Positions 49,756 to 57,365 of a stretch of 57,365 bases of DNA are shown here, piece after piece. Each line of letters begins with the position of its first letter. Position 1 is the first letter of the stretch. Source of the DNA: Myxococcales bacterium (lineage in GTDB: Bacteria; Myxococcota_A; Polyangia; Polyangiales; Polyangiaceae); the NCBI GenBank assembly GCA_025355005.1, contig JANXLV010000249.1, forward strand, positions 1 to 57,365, written 5' to 3'. The translations under genes and the position numbers were made by a program. The notes under the pieces were generated by a model, which was not told where the DNA came from, did no database searches, and saw nothing but the letters and a program-made list of their open reading frames with translations.

Positions 49756-51411
49756 GTGGGAACGACACGTACCTCCTTCGCGGGTCTCACGGCTTTCGTG
49801 CTGCTGCTCGCGGTCGCGGCGCCGGCGTCTGCTGACTCGCCGTTCGACGGCAGCTGGAAGCAGGGCGCGCTGCGCGAGGAGTTCACCGTGCAGCAGTGGC
49901 TCGCCGGGTGCGGCCCCGCGCCGCAATCAGGCTCGAGCGGCGGCGGCGAGACGATCAAGATCACGCAAGAGGGTGACGAGCTCTCGTTCGTGGGCGGCGG
50001 CCGCGTCTTCAAGACGAACGGTTGCTACGATCAGATCCCGAGCCTCGTCCGCTCCACGCACCAGCGCGATGCATCCGGTCGCTCGTGGCGCACCAACTGC
50101 ACCACGCCCGAAGGCGATCCGCGCCGCACGCTGCTGCAGACGCTCGTCGCTGCCACCAGCGACTCCCACATCGACGTGGTGGAGACCGGCCGCTACGAGG
50201 TCGCGCTCGCGGAGGGTCACTGCATCGCGGACGTGCGCCGCTCGCGTGGCTTCGATCTCATCAAGCGCGACGGCGCGGATCCCGTGCCCACCGCCGCGCC
50301 CGTCGTCGTGCCCACCACGGCGCCGACGCCCGACAAGCCGCCAACACCGAAGGTGGATTGCTCCCAGCCGGGAGAGCCCGCGCGCCTGGAGGTCCGGCCC
50401 TCTCGCAAGCTGCTGCGCACGGGAGAGTCGTTCGCGTTTCGTGGTGTCGTCGTCGACGTGCAGGGCTGCGCGACAGGGCAAAACGTGTCGTTTGCGCTCG
50501 CGAACCCCGACGACAAGAGCAAGCTCACGGTGGAGCCCGGCGGCAAGGTGACCGTCGCGGATACCGCGGCGCTCGGCAGCGCGGAGCTGGTCGCCACAGC
50601 CGCGGGCAAGAGCACGCGCGTCACGGTGGAGGTGGCCTCGCCTTCTCAGTACGACGAGCTCCTCGCGCGCTCTGGCCTGAATGCAAAGGGCGAGAACGAG
50701 AACGCCGCGATCACCATCATCGCCACGCAGAGCATCGGTGGAGGCGAGGCACGTGCGGAGGACCTCGGAGCAAGGCGGCGCGTGGTGTTCGCCGGCATCG
50801 TCGCGGCGCTCGCGATCGCGCTGTCGATCGTGTGGCTCGTCGTCTTCCGGCGCTCGAAGCGTGCGAAGAAGCTCGAGGCGGAGCTAGAGGAGCGTCACGC
50901 TGAGCGCGTTCGCGTCGCCGAGGCAAAGCGGCGGGCGCAGCGCGAGAAGTACGAGTCCGAGGTGTCGGCCCACGAGGCGAGCAAGAAGGCGGCGTCCGAG
51001 GCGATCGTGAAGGCTCGCGCAGCCGCACCGGCCACACTCGCCATGCCCGGGGCCGGGCCGGGCCAGGCAGGAGCCAGCCCGGAGGGCCTGGTTTGCTCGG
51101 CCTGCAAGCGTGAATATCCGTCGGGGTCGCTCTTTTGCCCACACGACGGCAACCGCCTCCAGGCGGCCAGCGAGGCGCGGTCTCTGTCGGCCGGCTCCAT
51201 CTGCCCGGCGTGCAAGCGCGGGTTCGATCCTGGCAAGAAAGTGTGCCCGTTCGACGGCGAAGAGCTAATTCCTTACGCAGCACAGGCGGCGCAGGCCGGC
51301 GCGAAGGATCGCCCCGGTCACGCCAAGATCTGCCCGACCTGTGGCGGTCGTTTCGAAGGTGGGGCGGCGTTCTGCGGCAAGGATGGGACTGCCCTGGTAC
51401 TACTGAACTGA
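49756..51411 (+). CDS. Secreted-domain, single-TM, triple zinc-ribbon protein
   Basis: 551 residues from GTG 49756. A signal peptide (FVLLLAVAAPASA) leads to an extracytoplasmic domain with Cys pairs (about 30-180) and an Ig-like beta domain (about 200-300, RPSRKLLRTGESFAFRGVVV). A TM helix is at about 336-356 (VFAGIVAALAIALSIVWLVV). The cytoplasmic part is a coiled coil (AKKLEAELEERHAERVRVAE) followed by three zinc ribbons: CSACKREYPSGSLFCPHDG, CPACKRGFDPGKKVCPFDG and CPTCGGRFEGGAAFCGKDG. An outside sensor linked to inside zinc ribbons suggests a signalling scaffold. It precedes the ZnR-GYF protein gene. Confidence 0.87.
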   Translation: MGTTRTSFAGLTAFVLLLAVAAPASADSPFDGSWKQGALREEFTVQQWLAGCGPAPQSGSSGGGETIKITQEGDELSFVGGGRVFKTNGCYDQIPSLVRSTHQRDASGRSWRTNCTTPEGDPRRTLLQTLVAATSDSHIDVVETGRYEVALAEGHCIADVRRSRGFDLIKRDGADPVPTAAPVVVPTTAPTPDKPPTPKVDCSQPGEPARLEVRPSRKLLRTGESFAFRGVVVDVQGCATGQNVSFALANPDDKSKLTVEPGGKVTVADTAALGSAELVATAAGKSTRVTVEVASPSQYDELLARSGLNAKGENENAAITIIATQSIGGGEARAEDLGARRRVVFAGIVAALAIALSIVWLVVFRRSKRAKKLEAELEERHAERVRVAEAKRRAQREKYESEVSAHEASKKAASEAIVKARAAAPATLAMPGAGPGQAGASPEGLVCSACKREYPSGSLFCPHDGNRLQAASEARSLSAGSICPACKRGFDPGKKVCPFDGEELIPYAAQAAQAGAKDRPGHAKICPTCGGRFEGGAAFCGKDGTALVLLN

Positions 51412-51430
51412 TGCAGGGGACAAACCAGGT

Positions 51431-51464
51431 TCGCGATGGTTCATCTTTTCGCCAACCATCGCGA
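51431..51464. terminator. 11-bp stem-loop after the zinc-ribbon gene
   Basis: TCGCGATGGTT (51431-51441) and AACCATCGCGA (51454-51464) are perfect complements with a 12-nt loop. It begins 20 bp after the stop at 51411 and lacks a T-tract, so it could be a weak terminator, an mRNA-stability element or a regulator site. Confidence 0.45.
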
Positions 51465-51563
51465 TCGAGCCGGCGTCCAACTCTCATGACCCCAAAGCTT
51501 GCGGGTCAAGAAAAACAAGCAGAAGAACTTTCTCCAAGCTGTTTCGTAATTTCGTTGGCGAGC

Positions 51564-51593
51564 TTGATCGTAAAAAACCAGGCCCGCTATACT
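51564..51593 (+). promoter_or_regulatory. Promoter of the ZnR-GYF gene
   Basis: TTGATC (51564-51569) is separated by 18 bp from TATACT (51588-51593), in an AT-richer stretch. The predicted start near 51600 leaves a leader of about 65 nt and rules out the upstream in-frame start at 51593. Confidence 0.55.
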
Positions 51594-51664
51594 TGCTCAT
51601 GCGTGAGCGCAGGTTCGGAATCGGACCCGCGCTGTCCGAGTGCTCTCGAAGGGACGGTCGTCCG

Positions 51665-53446
51665 ATGAAGATTGCGTGTCAGTCGTGCCAGGCCAAGTAC
51701 ACCATCGCCGACGAGAAGGTGCTCGGGAAGGTCGTCAAGATCCGCTGCAAGAAGTGCAGCGCGACGATCGTCATCAATGGGAACGAGTCGCAGGGCGCCG
51801 AGGCACCGCAAGAAGGTGGCGGCGTGCTGGACTTCACCGGCCCGGCCTCCAACGAGCAGTGGACCGTGAACGTCGCCGACGGCGACCAGCGAACCATGCT
51901 CGCCGCAGAGATCGTGAAGGAGTACCGCGCCGGCGTCATCACCGACGAGACGTACTGCTGGAAGGACGGCATGGCGGACTGGCTTCCGCTCCGCGAGATC
52001 GACCAGCTCTACGGCGCGGCCAGCGTGGGCCCGCAGCCCTCGCTCCACGGCGCCGACTCCAACCTGGCTGCCATCGGAGGGATGGGCGGTAGCGCGGGCC
52101 TCTTCGGCGGCGGCGGCGAAGCTCCCACGGAGGAGCGTCACGTGAATGGCAACGGCGCGGCGCTCTTCGGCGGCGGCGACACGGGAGATGCCTCCCCTCA
52201 GCCTGCGGCGGCGCGCCGCGCGGGTGGTCGTGGCGGTGGCGGTGCAGACCTCTTCGGTGGCGTCGCGCAAGCCGGTGGCGAAGAAGAGATCGCAGCGAAG
52301 GGCGGCCTCGGCGGGATCGGCGGCGGCCTCGGCGGCGGCGGCGGTGCTGCGGCAGTCGACGAGAAGCTCACCGGTCAGCGCAACGAGAACAGCGTCCTCT
52401 TCTCACTCTCCGCGCTCACGGACTCGAAGGGCGGACCTCCGCCAGCGCCGAAGGATCGCACCACCGCGCAAGCGGATGGCTCGGGGCTCATCGACATCCG
52501 CGCGCTCAGCGCGAACATGTCCAGCGGCGCCACGTCCGGCAAGAACCACGTCGACGACATCATGAACCTGTCGGGCGGCGGCGCGTTCGGCGCTGCGCTG
52601 GCAGCACCCATCCTTGCTCCGCCTCCGATGGCGGACATCCCCGGCCAGCCTGGCTACGGGGGCGATTCGGAGAACAAGGGGAACAAGACCCTGCTCATCG
52701 GTCTCCTCGGCGCTGGTGGTCTGATCGCGGTCGCGATCATCGCAGCGGTCATCTTGCTCCGTCCGAGCGGGACCACGCAGACCGGACCTGGTGCGAACGT
52801 GAACGGTGGTCCCGTCCCCGGCGCGAGCCTCGCGATGAATGATCCCACGACGAACCCCGGAACGGTAGCCACGGGCGGCACTGCGCCTCCCACGACCGCC
52901 GCTGCAGCGCCCAGCGCGGCGCCGGCCGACACGACGACACAGGCCACCCTTCCCGGCCAGAACACGAAGGCAGGTCAGCCCACCACGCAGCCGAAGGCCC
53001 CGTCCGGTGGCGGCAATCCGCCTCCGCCCAAGTTCAATCCCGATCCTGGTGGTGGTGGTAGCCCGCCTGCAAACCCGACGCCGCCCACGCCTCCGAAGGC
53101 TGGCGGAACCCTCGAGGACGAGATGCGCAAGTCCGCCGGTGGTGGCGCTGCCCCTGCGCCGGCAGCCCCGGCCGGCGGCACCTCACCGTTCGATCGTGGC
53201 GCTGCCGCCGCGGCGATCGGCGGCGTGAACTACCAGTCATGCAAGAAGCCGGATGGGCCCACGGGCTCTGGCCACGTCCAGATCACGTTCGGTCCAGACG
53301 GCAACGTGCAGACGGCGGTCGTCGATCAGCCCCCGTACGCGGGCACGCCGGTGGGCGGCTGTATCACCAGCAAGTTCCGCGGCGCGCACGTCCCCCCGTT
53401 CAGCGGCTCCCCCGTCAAAGTGGGCAAGTCGATCACGATCAACTAG
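51665..53446 (+). CDS. AgmX/GltJ-like protein: zinc ribbon - GYF - TM - AgmX/PglI C-domain
   Basis: 593 residues from ATG 51665. Residues 1-35 are an MJ0042-type zinc ribbon (Cys 5, 8, 28, 31; CQSCQAKYTIAD...CKKC). About 60-115 is a GYF_2-like domain (QWTVNVADGDQ...CWKDGMADWLPLREID). A Gly/Ala-rich cytoplasmic linker leads to a TM helix at about 340-362 (LLIGLLGAGGLIAVAIIAAV). A Pro/Gly-rich periplasmic stretch precedes the C-terminal AgmX/PglI domain (CKKPDGPTGSGHVQITFGPD, GCITSKFRGAHVPPF). This order matches M. xanthus GltJ/AgmX, whose ZnR and GYF modules switch binding to MglA/MglB in gliding focal adhesions. Myxobacteria carry several paralogs, so motility is only inferred. It has its own promoter. 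Confidence 0.87.
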   Translation: MKIACQSCQAKYTIADEKVLGKVVKIRCKKCSATIVINGNESQGAEAPQEGGGVLDFTGPASNEQWTVNVADGDQRTMLAAEIVKEYRAGVITDETYCWKDGMADWLPLREIDQLYGAASVGPQPSLHGADSNLAAIGGMGGSAGLFGGGGEAPTEERHVNGNGAALFGGGDTGDASPQPAAARRAGGRGGGGADLFGGVAQAGGEEEIAAKGGLGGIGGGLGGGGGAAAVDEKLTGQRNENSVLFSLSALTDSKGGPPPAPKDRTTAQADGSGLIDIRALSANMSSGATSGKNHVDDIMNLSGGGAFGAALAAPILAPPPMADIPGQPGYGGDSENKGNKTLLIGLLGAGGLIAVAIIAAVILLRPSGTTQTGPGANVNGGPVPGASLAMNDPTTNPGTVATGGTAPPTTAAAAPSAAPADTTTQATLPGQNTKAGQPTTQPKAPSGGGNPPPPKFNPDPGGGGSPPANPTPPTPPKAGGTLEDEMRKSAGGGAAPAPAAPAGGTSPFDRGAAAAAIGGVNYQSCKKPDGPTGSGHVQITFGPDGNVQTAVVDQPPYAGTPVGGCITSKFRGAHVPPFSGSPVKVGKSITIN

Positions 53447-53456
53447 CGTCGTCATC

Positions 53457-54674
53457 ATGACGTGGCCGCGCTCCGTGATCTCCGGCGTCGTCGCGATCGC
53501 GGCGCTCGGCGCATCGGTGCATGATACACGTATTGCGTCCGCGGAGGAGCACGCGACAGCTCGGACGGAGCTGCCGTGGAGCTTCGCTGCAGAGGCCACG
53601 TCGCCGCGACCAACCCGGGGCACGCCGCTCGATCGCGAGCTCGAGTCCGTCTGCGGCACGGCCGAGGGCGGCCTGCACACCGTCGCCGAGCGCCTCATGG
53701 AGCGAAAGGCTCGCGGACTCCCCTACCTGGACCTGGACGGTCTGTCGTTCGCAGAGCGCGTCGCCGGTGAGCCGCACCCATGGCCGCGCGCGTTCATTCT
53801 CTCCACGCCCAAGCTGGACCCGGAGAGCGCGAAGGACAAGCTGCGGGTGTGGCGTGCGAGCTTCGGTGACGTGGGCGAGCGTCGCTGCGGTCTGGTCACG
53901 CGCACGCTCCCGAGCGGCACGCAGGTTATCGCGGCGATCGCCGTCGATGCGGTCGCGGACCTCTCGCCGATCCCCACGCGCGGTCGCACGGGTTCCTGGG
54001 TCACGGTGGACGCGACGATGCTGGTGCCCGCGACCAGCGCGGAGGTCTATGTGATGGCGCCGCACGGCGCGCCGCGTACGGTGCCCACGTCGCTTTCGGG
54101 TAGCAAGGTGCGCGCGCGGTTCCCGCTGTCGGAGCCCGGCGCGTTCGTGATGCAGGTGCTCGCGGACGTGGGGAGTGGACCACGCCCGGTGCTCGAAGCG
54201 AACATCTATGCAGACGTGGAGCCGCCGTCGCGCACGCCGAACCTGGCGGCGCCCGGTGAGCACGCGAGCGACGGCCTGGGTGGTCTTGCCGGAGGCGGCA
54301 CCGGCAACGCCATGTTGTACGCGATGGTGGATGCTCTGCGCGACAGCGAGGGCCGCGGGCGGCTCAAGCGCGATCCCGAGCTGGAGGAGGTCGCACGTGC
54401 GCACGCGCTCCGCATGAAGGAGGTCGCGCAGGTGGGCCACTCGCTCTCCGACGGCGACCCGAACGAACGCGTGCAGAATGCAAATATCTCCGCAAAGCGC
54501 GTGGGCGAGAACGTCGCGCACGCCGAGAACCTGGTGAACGCGCATCGAGCCCTGTACGGCAGCCCGTCGCATCGCCAGAACCTCCTCGACCCAGGCTGGA
54601 AGCTAGGTGGCTTCGCCGTCATCCCAGGCGAGGACGGCACCGTCTGGGTCTGCGAAGTCTTCGTGGAGCGCTGA
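53457..54674 (+). CDS. Secreted CAP (SCP/PR-1) domain protein
   Basis: 405 residues from ATG 53457, 11 bp after the ZnR-GYF gene. Signal peptide MTWPRSVISGVVAIAALGAS (cleavage near IASA). About 55-190 is an unrecognised N-terminal domain; about 190-270 is beta-rich. About 290-400 is the CAP domain: ELEEVARAHALRMKEVAQVG, GHSLSDGD, RVGENVAHAEN, then SPSHRQNLLDPGWKLGGFAV. CAP proteins act outside the cell in adhesion or signalling; bacterial ones are poorly understood. Coupling with the AgmX-like gene suggests a shared envelope role. Confidence 0.87.
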   Translation: MTWPRSVISGVVAIAALGASVHDTRIASAEEHATARTELPWSFAAEATSPRPTRGTPLDRELESVCGTAEGGLHTVAERLMERKARGLPYLDLDGLSFAERVAGEPHPWPRAFILSTPKLDPESAKDKLRVWRASFGDVGERRCGLVTRTLPSGTQVIAAIAVDAVADLSPIPTRGRTGSWVTVDATMLVPATSAEVYVMAPHGAPRTVPTSLSGSKVRARFPLSEPGAFVMQVLADVGSGPRPVLEANIYADVEPPSRTPNLAAPGEHASDGLGGLAGGGTGNAMLYAMVDALRDSEGRGRLKRDPELEEVARAHALRMKEVAQVGHSLSDGDPNERVQNANISAKRVGENVAHAENLVNAHRALYGSPSHRQNLLDPGWKLGGFAVIPGEDGTVWVCEVFVER

Positions 54675-54711
54675 ACCGCGTTCTCCCGTCGCCCGAAAAA
54701 CGTGCCCGCTC

Positions 54712-54731
54712 GCTACCGGATGCTACCGGAT
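54712..54731 (-). repeat. 10-bp tandem duplication at a lipoprotein stop codon
   Basis: GCTACCGGAT occurs twice in a row. The right-hand copy carries the TAG stop of the minus-strand lipoprotein gene; the left-hand copy lies just beyond it. Confidence 0.75.
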
Positions 54732-55325
54732 CTTCGTGGCCGCGACGGTGAGCAGGTAGCGCTTTTTTCCCTGCGGATCATCGATGCTCGCGAGCATCGT
54801 CGCGGGCTTTCCCGGGACCAGCGCCGCCTCGCTGCGTGCGGTCAGCTTGTGCACGCCACTCGGCTCGTCCACGCTGGAGAGCTCCGTGTCGGTGTCCAGC
54901 AAGAGCTCGTCTCCAGCGATCGCGTAGGTGGCCTTGATCTTCACGCCCACGTCCATGCGCGCGTTGCCGCCCGGTGTGATGGGAACGTTCATGCCTGAGT
55001 GGATCTCGCCGTTGCGGTTCTCCTCCAGGTTCATCGTGTAGGCCCCGGCGAGCGCGCCGCCCGTACCCAGGCTCGTGCCAGTGATGTTGAAGTCCAATCG
55101 ATAGAGGTGTCGCGCGGCGTTGGGGTCCATATGCGCCCGCGGCGGAGACGCCGGTCGCGGCCCGTCTGCAGACGACACCGCGAGAGCTGGAGCCGGCAGC
55201 GGCGGCGCCATGACCACCTGGGCGGACGCTGGTGGAACGGGACATACGACTGTGCAGCCACCGAGCAGCGCGGTGAGGACCGCCGCGCCTCCGTACTGGG
55301 CCAGCAGGATACGTGTACTATGCAT
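54723..55325 (-). CDS. Hypothetical lipoprotein
   Basis: 200 residues from ATG 55325, with lipobox LLGGC near residues 18-22. A Pro/Ala-rich linker follows, then a beta-barrel-like domain (about 85-195) with YRLDFNITGTSLGTGG, GAYTMNLEENRNGEI and a C-terminal KKRYLLTVAATKI strand. No family recognised. Convergent with the CAP gene. The 190 bp upstream, to the NrsF gene, holds no clear element. Confidence 0.76.
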   Translation of the reverse strand: MHSTRILLAQYGGAAVLTALLGGCTVVCPVPPASAQVVMAPPLPAPALAVSSADGPRPASPPRAHMDPNAARHLYRLDFNITGTSLGTGGALAGAYTMNLEENRNGEIHSGMNVPITPGGNARMDVGVKIKATYAIAGDELLLDTDTELSSVDEPSGVHKLTARSEAALVPGKPATMLASIDDPQGKKRYLLTVAATKIR

Positions 55326-55516
55326 GTTGTAGAAGTTCTCCCTTTCGCGAGCAGAGCAGCAAGGCTCGTGCCCGAGGGCCTGGCGACGCGATCGCGGAGA
55401 ACCACTACTTTTCTGGTGCGGCAACGACATGCGTCCACCCGCTGACACGACACAATGGCGCGTGCGTCGAGGTCGCTCGACGATCTGTCAACGCGCAATG
55501 CTCCGGTCGGCCCGAG
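55326..55516. other. Intergenic gap upstream of the lipoprotein
   Basis: 191 bp with only shadow ORFs. AAGGGAG at about 13 nt before ATG 55325 may serve as a distant ribosome binding site. Confidence 0.4.
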
Positions 55517-56167
55517 TCAGGCCCGAGCGCGAATGCCGAGCAACGTGCGACCGAGGATCGCACCGATGACCGTGAGCACGACGAGCGGTGCGATGTGTCC
55601 CTGCGCGACGTGTGCGGTGTTCGCGAGCGGGCACCATGCATCAACGAGGACGGTGGCGCACGCACCCGCAGCAGCGCCGGCGGCTGCACCATGCAGTGTC
55701 TCATTGTTGGCGAGGGTTCCACGACGCAGTGCGATCACTGCACCGAGCAGCGCGCCTCCGGTCGCGATCGTGAGCGCGATGCAGCGCCAACCAAAGCGCT
55801 GGAACGGCTCCGTGTAGGTCCCGAACCAGTGCGTCTGCCACGTGAAGGCAATGACCGGCACCACGGAGACCACCGCGACGAGCACCGCCCACGACCGCCC
55901 CGTCATCGCGCGGCCACGACCAAGCGCGAGCCGAACCGCAGCGAAGGCGATGAGCGACGAGCCGAGCACCAGCGGCATCGTGACGTCAGGGGGCCGCGAG
56001 CTCCCATGCGCGAGCCCACCGGATACCTGAAACAGCAGCAGCATCGCGGCGCTGGCGAGCCCGTAATACAGGAAGGCCCGCTTGGTGCCCTGCTGACGCG
56101 TACGCGACGGACGCGCGGCGATCGCCGAGAGCAGACGCTCCTTCACCGGATCGGGCTGGGGGTTCAT
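55517..56167 (-). CDS. NrsF/DUF1109-type anti-sigma factor
   Basis: 216 residues. After a 30-residue cytoplasmic N-tail (VKERLLSAIAARPS) there are six TM segments, with the DUF1109/NrsF features HGAAAGAAAG in TM5 and DAWCPLANTAHVAQGH between TM5 and TM6. In Caulobacter and others NrsF holds an ECF sigma factor at the membrane. The likely partner sigma gene is on the same strand about 375 bp upstream, separated by an opposing HTH gene. Partner assignment is from context. Confidence 0.82.
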   Translation of the reverse strand: MNPQPDPVKERLLSAIAARPSRTRQQGTKRAFLYYGLASAAMLLLFQVSGGLAHGSSRPPDVTMPLVLGSSLIAFAAVRLALGRGRAMTGRSWAVLVAVVSVVPVIAFTWQTHWFGTYTEPFQRFGWRCIALTIATGGALLGAVIALRRGTLANNETLHGAAAGAAAGACATVLVDAWCPLANTAHVAQGHIAPLVVLTVIGAILGRTLLGIRARA

Positions 56168-56322
56168 GGGGCGTGCTGGTCCTCTAGAAGGAGTACGTGC
56201 GGCAACCGGAAAGGTTTCCGTTTGCTCCGTTTTACCGCGAATTTGGCTCTAACCACGTCCAACAAGGAGAAACCGAAACCTTTTCCCCGGTCGTCCGTGT
56301 CCGTGAGTGGAGCGTAGCACCC

Positions 56323-56607
56323 ATGGAGGACGAAGAATCGCTGACTCTCACCTGGGCTCGGCTCAGGGCCCAGCGCGCGGAGCTCGATGCGCAGGAGCGC
56401 GACGTGATCGCCCGCGCCATGCGGAAGGCACACGGTGTCGTGGCGCATGCGGCGCGTGAGCTCGGCATTGCGAGGACGACGCTGGCCAGCCGCCTGGAGG
56501 TTCTGGGGGTCCGCGCGAGGGGATCGTCCACCCGGGTCGTCGCTACTCGAGTAGATGACGCGCCGCCGTCTGCAGCGACTGGCGCGCGCGATGGAGACGC
56601 AGCTTGA
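56323..56607 (+). CDS. Small Fis-type HTH protein
   Basis: 94 residues from ATG 56323 (a GTG about 20 bp upstream is possible but out of context). The core ERDVIARAMRKAHGVVAHAA then RELGIARTTLASRLEVLGVRA is a Fis-type HTH like that ending sigma-54 activators, without an AAA+ domain. The C-terminal 30 residues are polar. It lies antisense between an ECF sigma gene and its NrsF gene and overlaps the sigma 3' end by 65 bp, an unusual arrangement for a regulator of that pair. Confidence 0.7.
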   Translation: MEDEESLTLTWARLRAQRAELDAQERDVIARAMRKAHGVVAHAARELGIARTTLASRLEVLGVRARGSSTRVVATRVDDAPPSAATGARDGDAA

Positions 56608-57085
56608 CGGCCATCACGGTGGTGCCGAGCACCTCTGCTGCCTGCGCCATGCTCAGTCCTTCGCCCTCCACCAGCTCGTAGATCTCGCGCTGCGCGTCTG
56701 GCAACGATGTGAGCGCGCGTTGAAGCACCTCTGCGGCACGCCGATGCTCCAGCTCGTCGTGCGGTGAAGGTCCGCGCGATGCAACGTGCTCCATCGGCTC
56801 GCCGTGCACCTCGCGCCCGGACTTGCGAAACGCGTCGATGCGGAGGCGACGCGCGATCGCGAACGCCCACGGGATGACGTCGAGGCCCGCCGCGTAGCGC
56901 TCGCGCGCACCGTGGATCTGCAAGAACGTCTGCTGCAGCAGATCCTGTGCGAGCGCGTCGTCCTTGGTGCCGCGCCGGAGGAACGCATAGAGCCGCGGCG
57001 ACAGCCCCTCGTAGATCGCGAGGAACGCAGAATCGTTGCCCACGGCGTAACGATCCATCGCCTCGTTGATGTCGCGATCCGTCAT
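56543..57085 (-). CDS. ECF-type RNA polymerase sigma factor
   Basis: 180 residues from ATG 57085 (GTG 57091 possible). Region 2: LSPRLYAFLRRGTKDDALAQ, LLQQTFLQIHGAR and WAFAIARRLRIDAFRKSG. Region 4: RALTSLPDAQREIYELVEGE and the HTH MAQAAEVLGTTVMAVKLRLHRAR. It should be controlled by the NrsF-like membrane protein encoded downstream. No promoter is clear upstream. Confidence 0.93.
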   Translation of the reverse strand: MTDRDINEAMDRYAVGNDSAFLAIYEGLSPRLYAFLRRGTKDDALAQDLLQQTFLQIHGARERYAAGLDVIPWAFAIARRLRIDAFRKSGREVHGEPMEHVASRGPSPHDELEHRRAAEVLQRALTSLPDAQREIYELVEGEGLSMAQAAEVLGTTVMAVKLRLHRARQSLQTAARHLLE

Positions 57086-57135
57086 CCCCACATGGATGAG
57101 CCTACGACAGTTCCGGCGCCGAAACGATCAGGCGA

Positions 57136-57365
57136 TCACTTCGTGCGCGGCGTGAGGCCCTTCAACCAGTAGTCGCTGCCCTTCGGCTTCTCGGTTTGTG
57201 GCTCGCCATCGCCAGGCAGTGATGGTGCCTTCGCGCGCGTGAGCGTGACGAAGCCCTTGCTCACGAGGCTCGCGATGAACGCGCGGACCTGCTCGACCTC
57301 CAGGTGGCAGGCCTTCGCGAGGGCACTGACGTCCTTCGTGCCGTCGATGGCGGAGACTAGCTCCT
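57136..57365 (-). CDS. C-terminal part of a winged-helix-like protein (partial)
   Basis: The minus-strand frame entering from the right edge reads ELVSAIDGTKDVSALAKACH, then EVEQVRAFIASLVSKGFVTL, and a polar tail ending LTPRTK with stop at 57136. The helix pattern is that of a winged-helix or DUF4388-type C-terminal module found in myxobacterial signalling proteins. The 5' part is outside the window. Confidence 0.6.
   Translation of the reverse strand, partial: ELVSAIDGTKDVSALAKACHLEVEQVRAFIASLVSKGFVTLTRAKAPSLPGDGEPQTEKPKGSDYWLKGLTPRTK

Overview
The window is high-GC DNA that reads as a myxobacterium, most likely the Polyangiales side of Myxococcota. The signs are many secreted lipoproteins with Gly/Ser/Asp-rich linkers, a MYXO-CTERM-like C-terminal tail, a Ser/Thr kinase fused to a sigma-54 activator, an AgmX/GltJ-like ZnR-GYF protein, an OmpA protein with thrombospondin-3 calcium repeats, several ECF sigma factors and a compact che operon. 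The placement is inferred from gene content; no rRNA or tRNA gene was seen.

Layout. 1-4.6 kb: the end of an FG-GAP/ASPIC-UnbV protein, a metallophosphoesterase lipoprotein and a broken Cys-rich gene. 4.6-11.8 kb: a repeat-rich control region with six GTTACC sites, then a tightly packed run of lipoprotein, 1474-residue kinase/ATPase/TPR/sigma-54 activator and second lipoprotein. 11.8-21.6 kb: small ORFs around a 17-bp palindrome, an RbgA-type GTPase, a DUF1801 protein with a histone-like tail, a MYXO-CTERM-like protein coupled to a ferritin-like lipoprotein, an ECF sigma operon, a PilZ protein and a haloalkane dehalogenase. 21.6-26 kb: a CrtI-like FAD oxidoreductase, a diheme cytochrome c and an MHS-type transporter. 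26-28.5 kb: an AAA ATPase plus HNH nuclease pair resembling the anti-phage system Septu (PtuAB). 28.5-33.2 kb: a patchy accessory stretch with lineage-specific proteins, gene remnants, a stand-alone SecD-P1-like protein and an XRE regulator. 33.2-42.2 kb: pmbA, then a seven-gene minus-strand chemosensory operon (cheY-cheA-cheW-cheW-HEAT-cheR-cheB) without a receptor. 42.2-45.1 kb: a molybdopterin-binding (CinA-like) protein, a coiled-coil membrane protein, an RHH/zinc-ribbon regulator with a visible promoter and operator, and a YqiA-like esterase. 45.2-55.3 kb: an envelope block with a double-FHA membrane protein, outer-membrane barrel, OmpA/TSP3 protein, triple-zinc-ribbon membrane protein, ZnR-GYF-TM-AgmX protein, CAP-domain protein and lipoprotein. 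55.5-57.4 kb: an NrsF-type anti-sigma factor, a Fis-type HTH protein and an ECF sigma factor, then a truncated gene at the edge.

How the parts may work together. The sigma/anti-sigma pairs, the kinase-sigma-54 fusion and the che operon are three signalling layers. The 45-55 kb block has the modular logic of the Myxococcus Glt trans-envelope machinery (cytoplasmic FHA and ZnR/GYF modules, single TM, periplasmic AgmX-type domain, outer-membrane barrels) but is not the canonical glt locus. The PtuAB-like pair is the clearest accessory defence locus. All start choices and functions come from reading the sequence; no database search was run.
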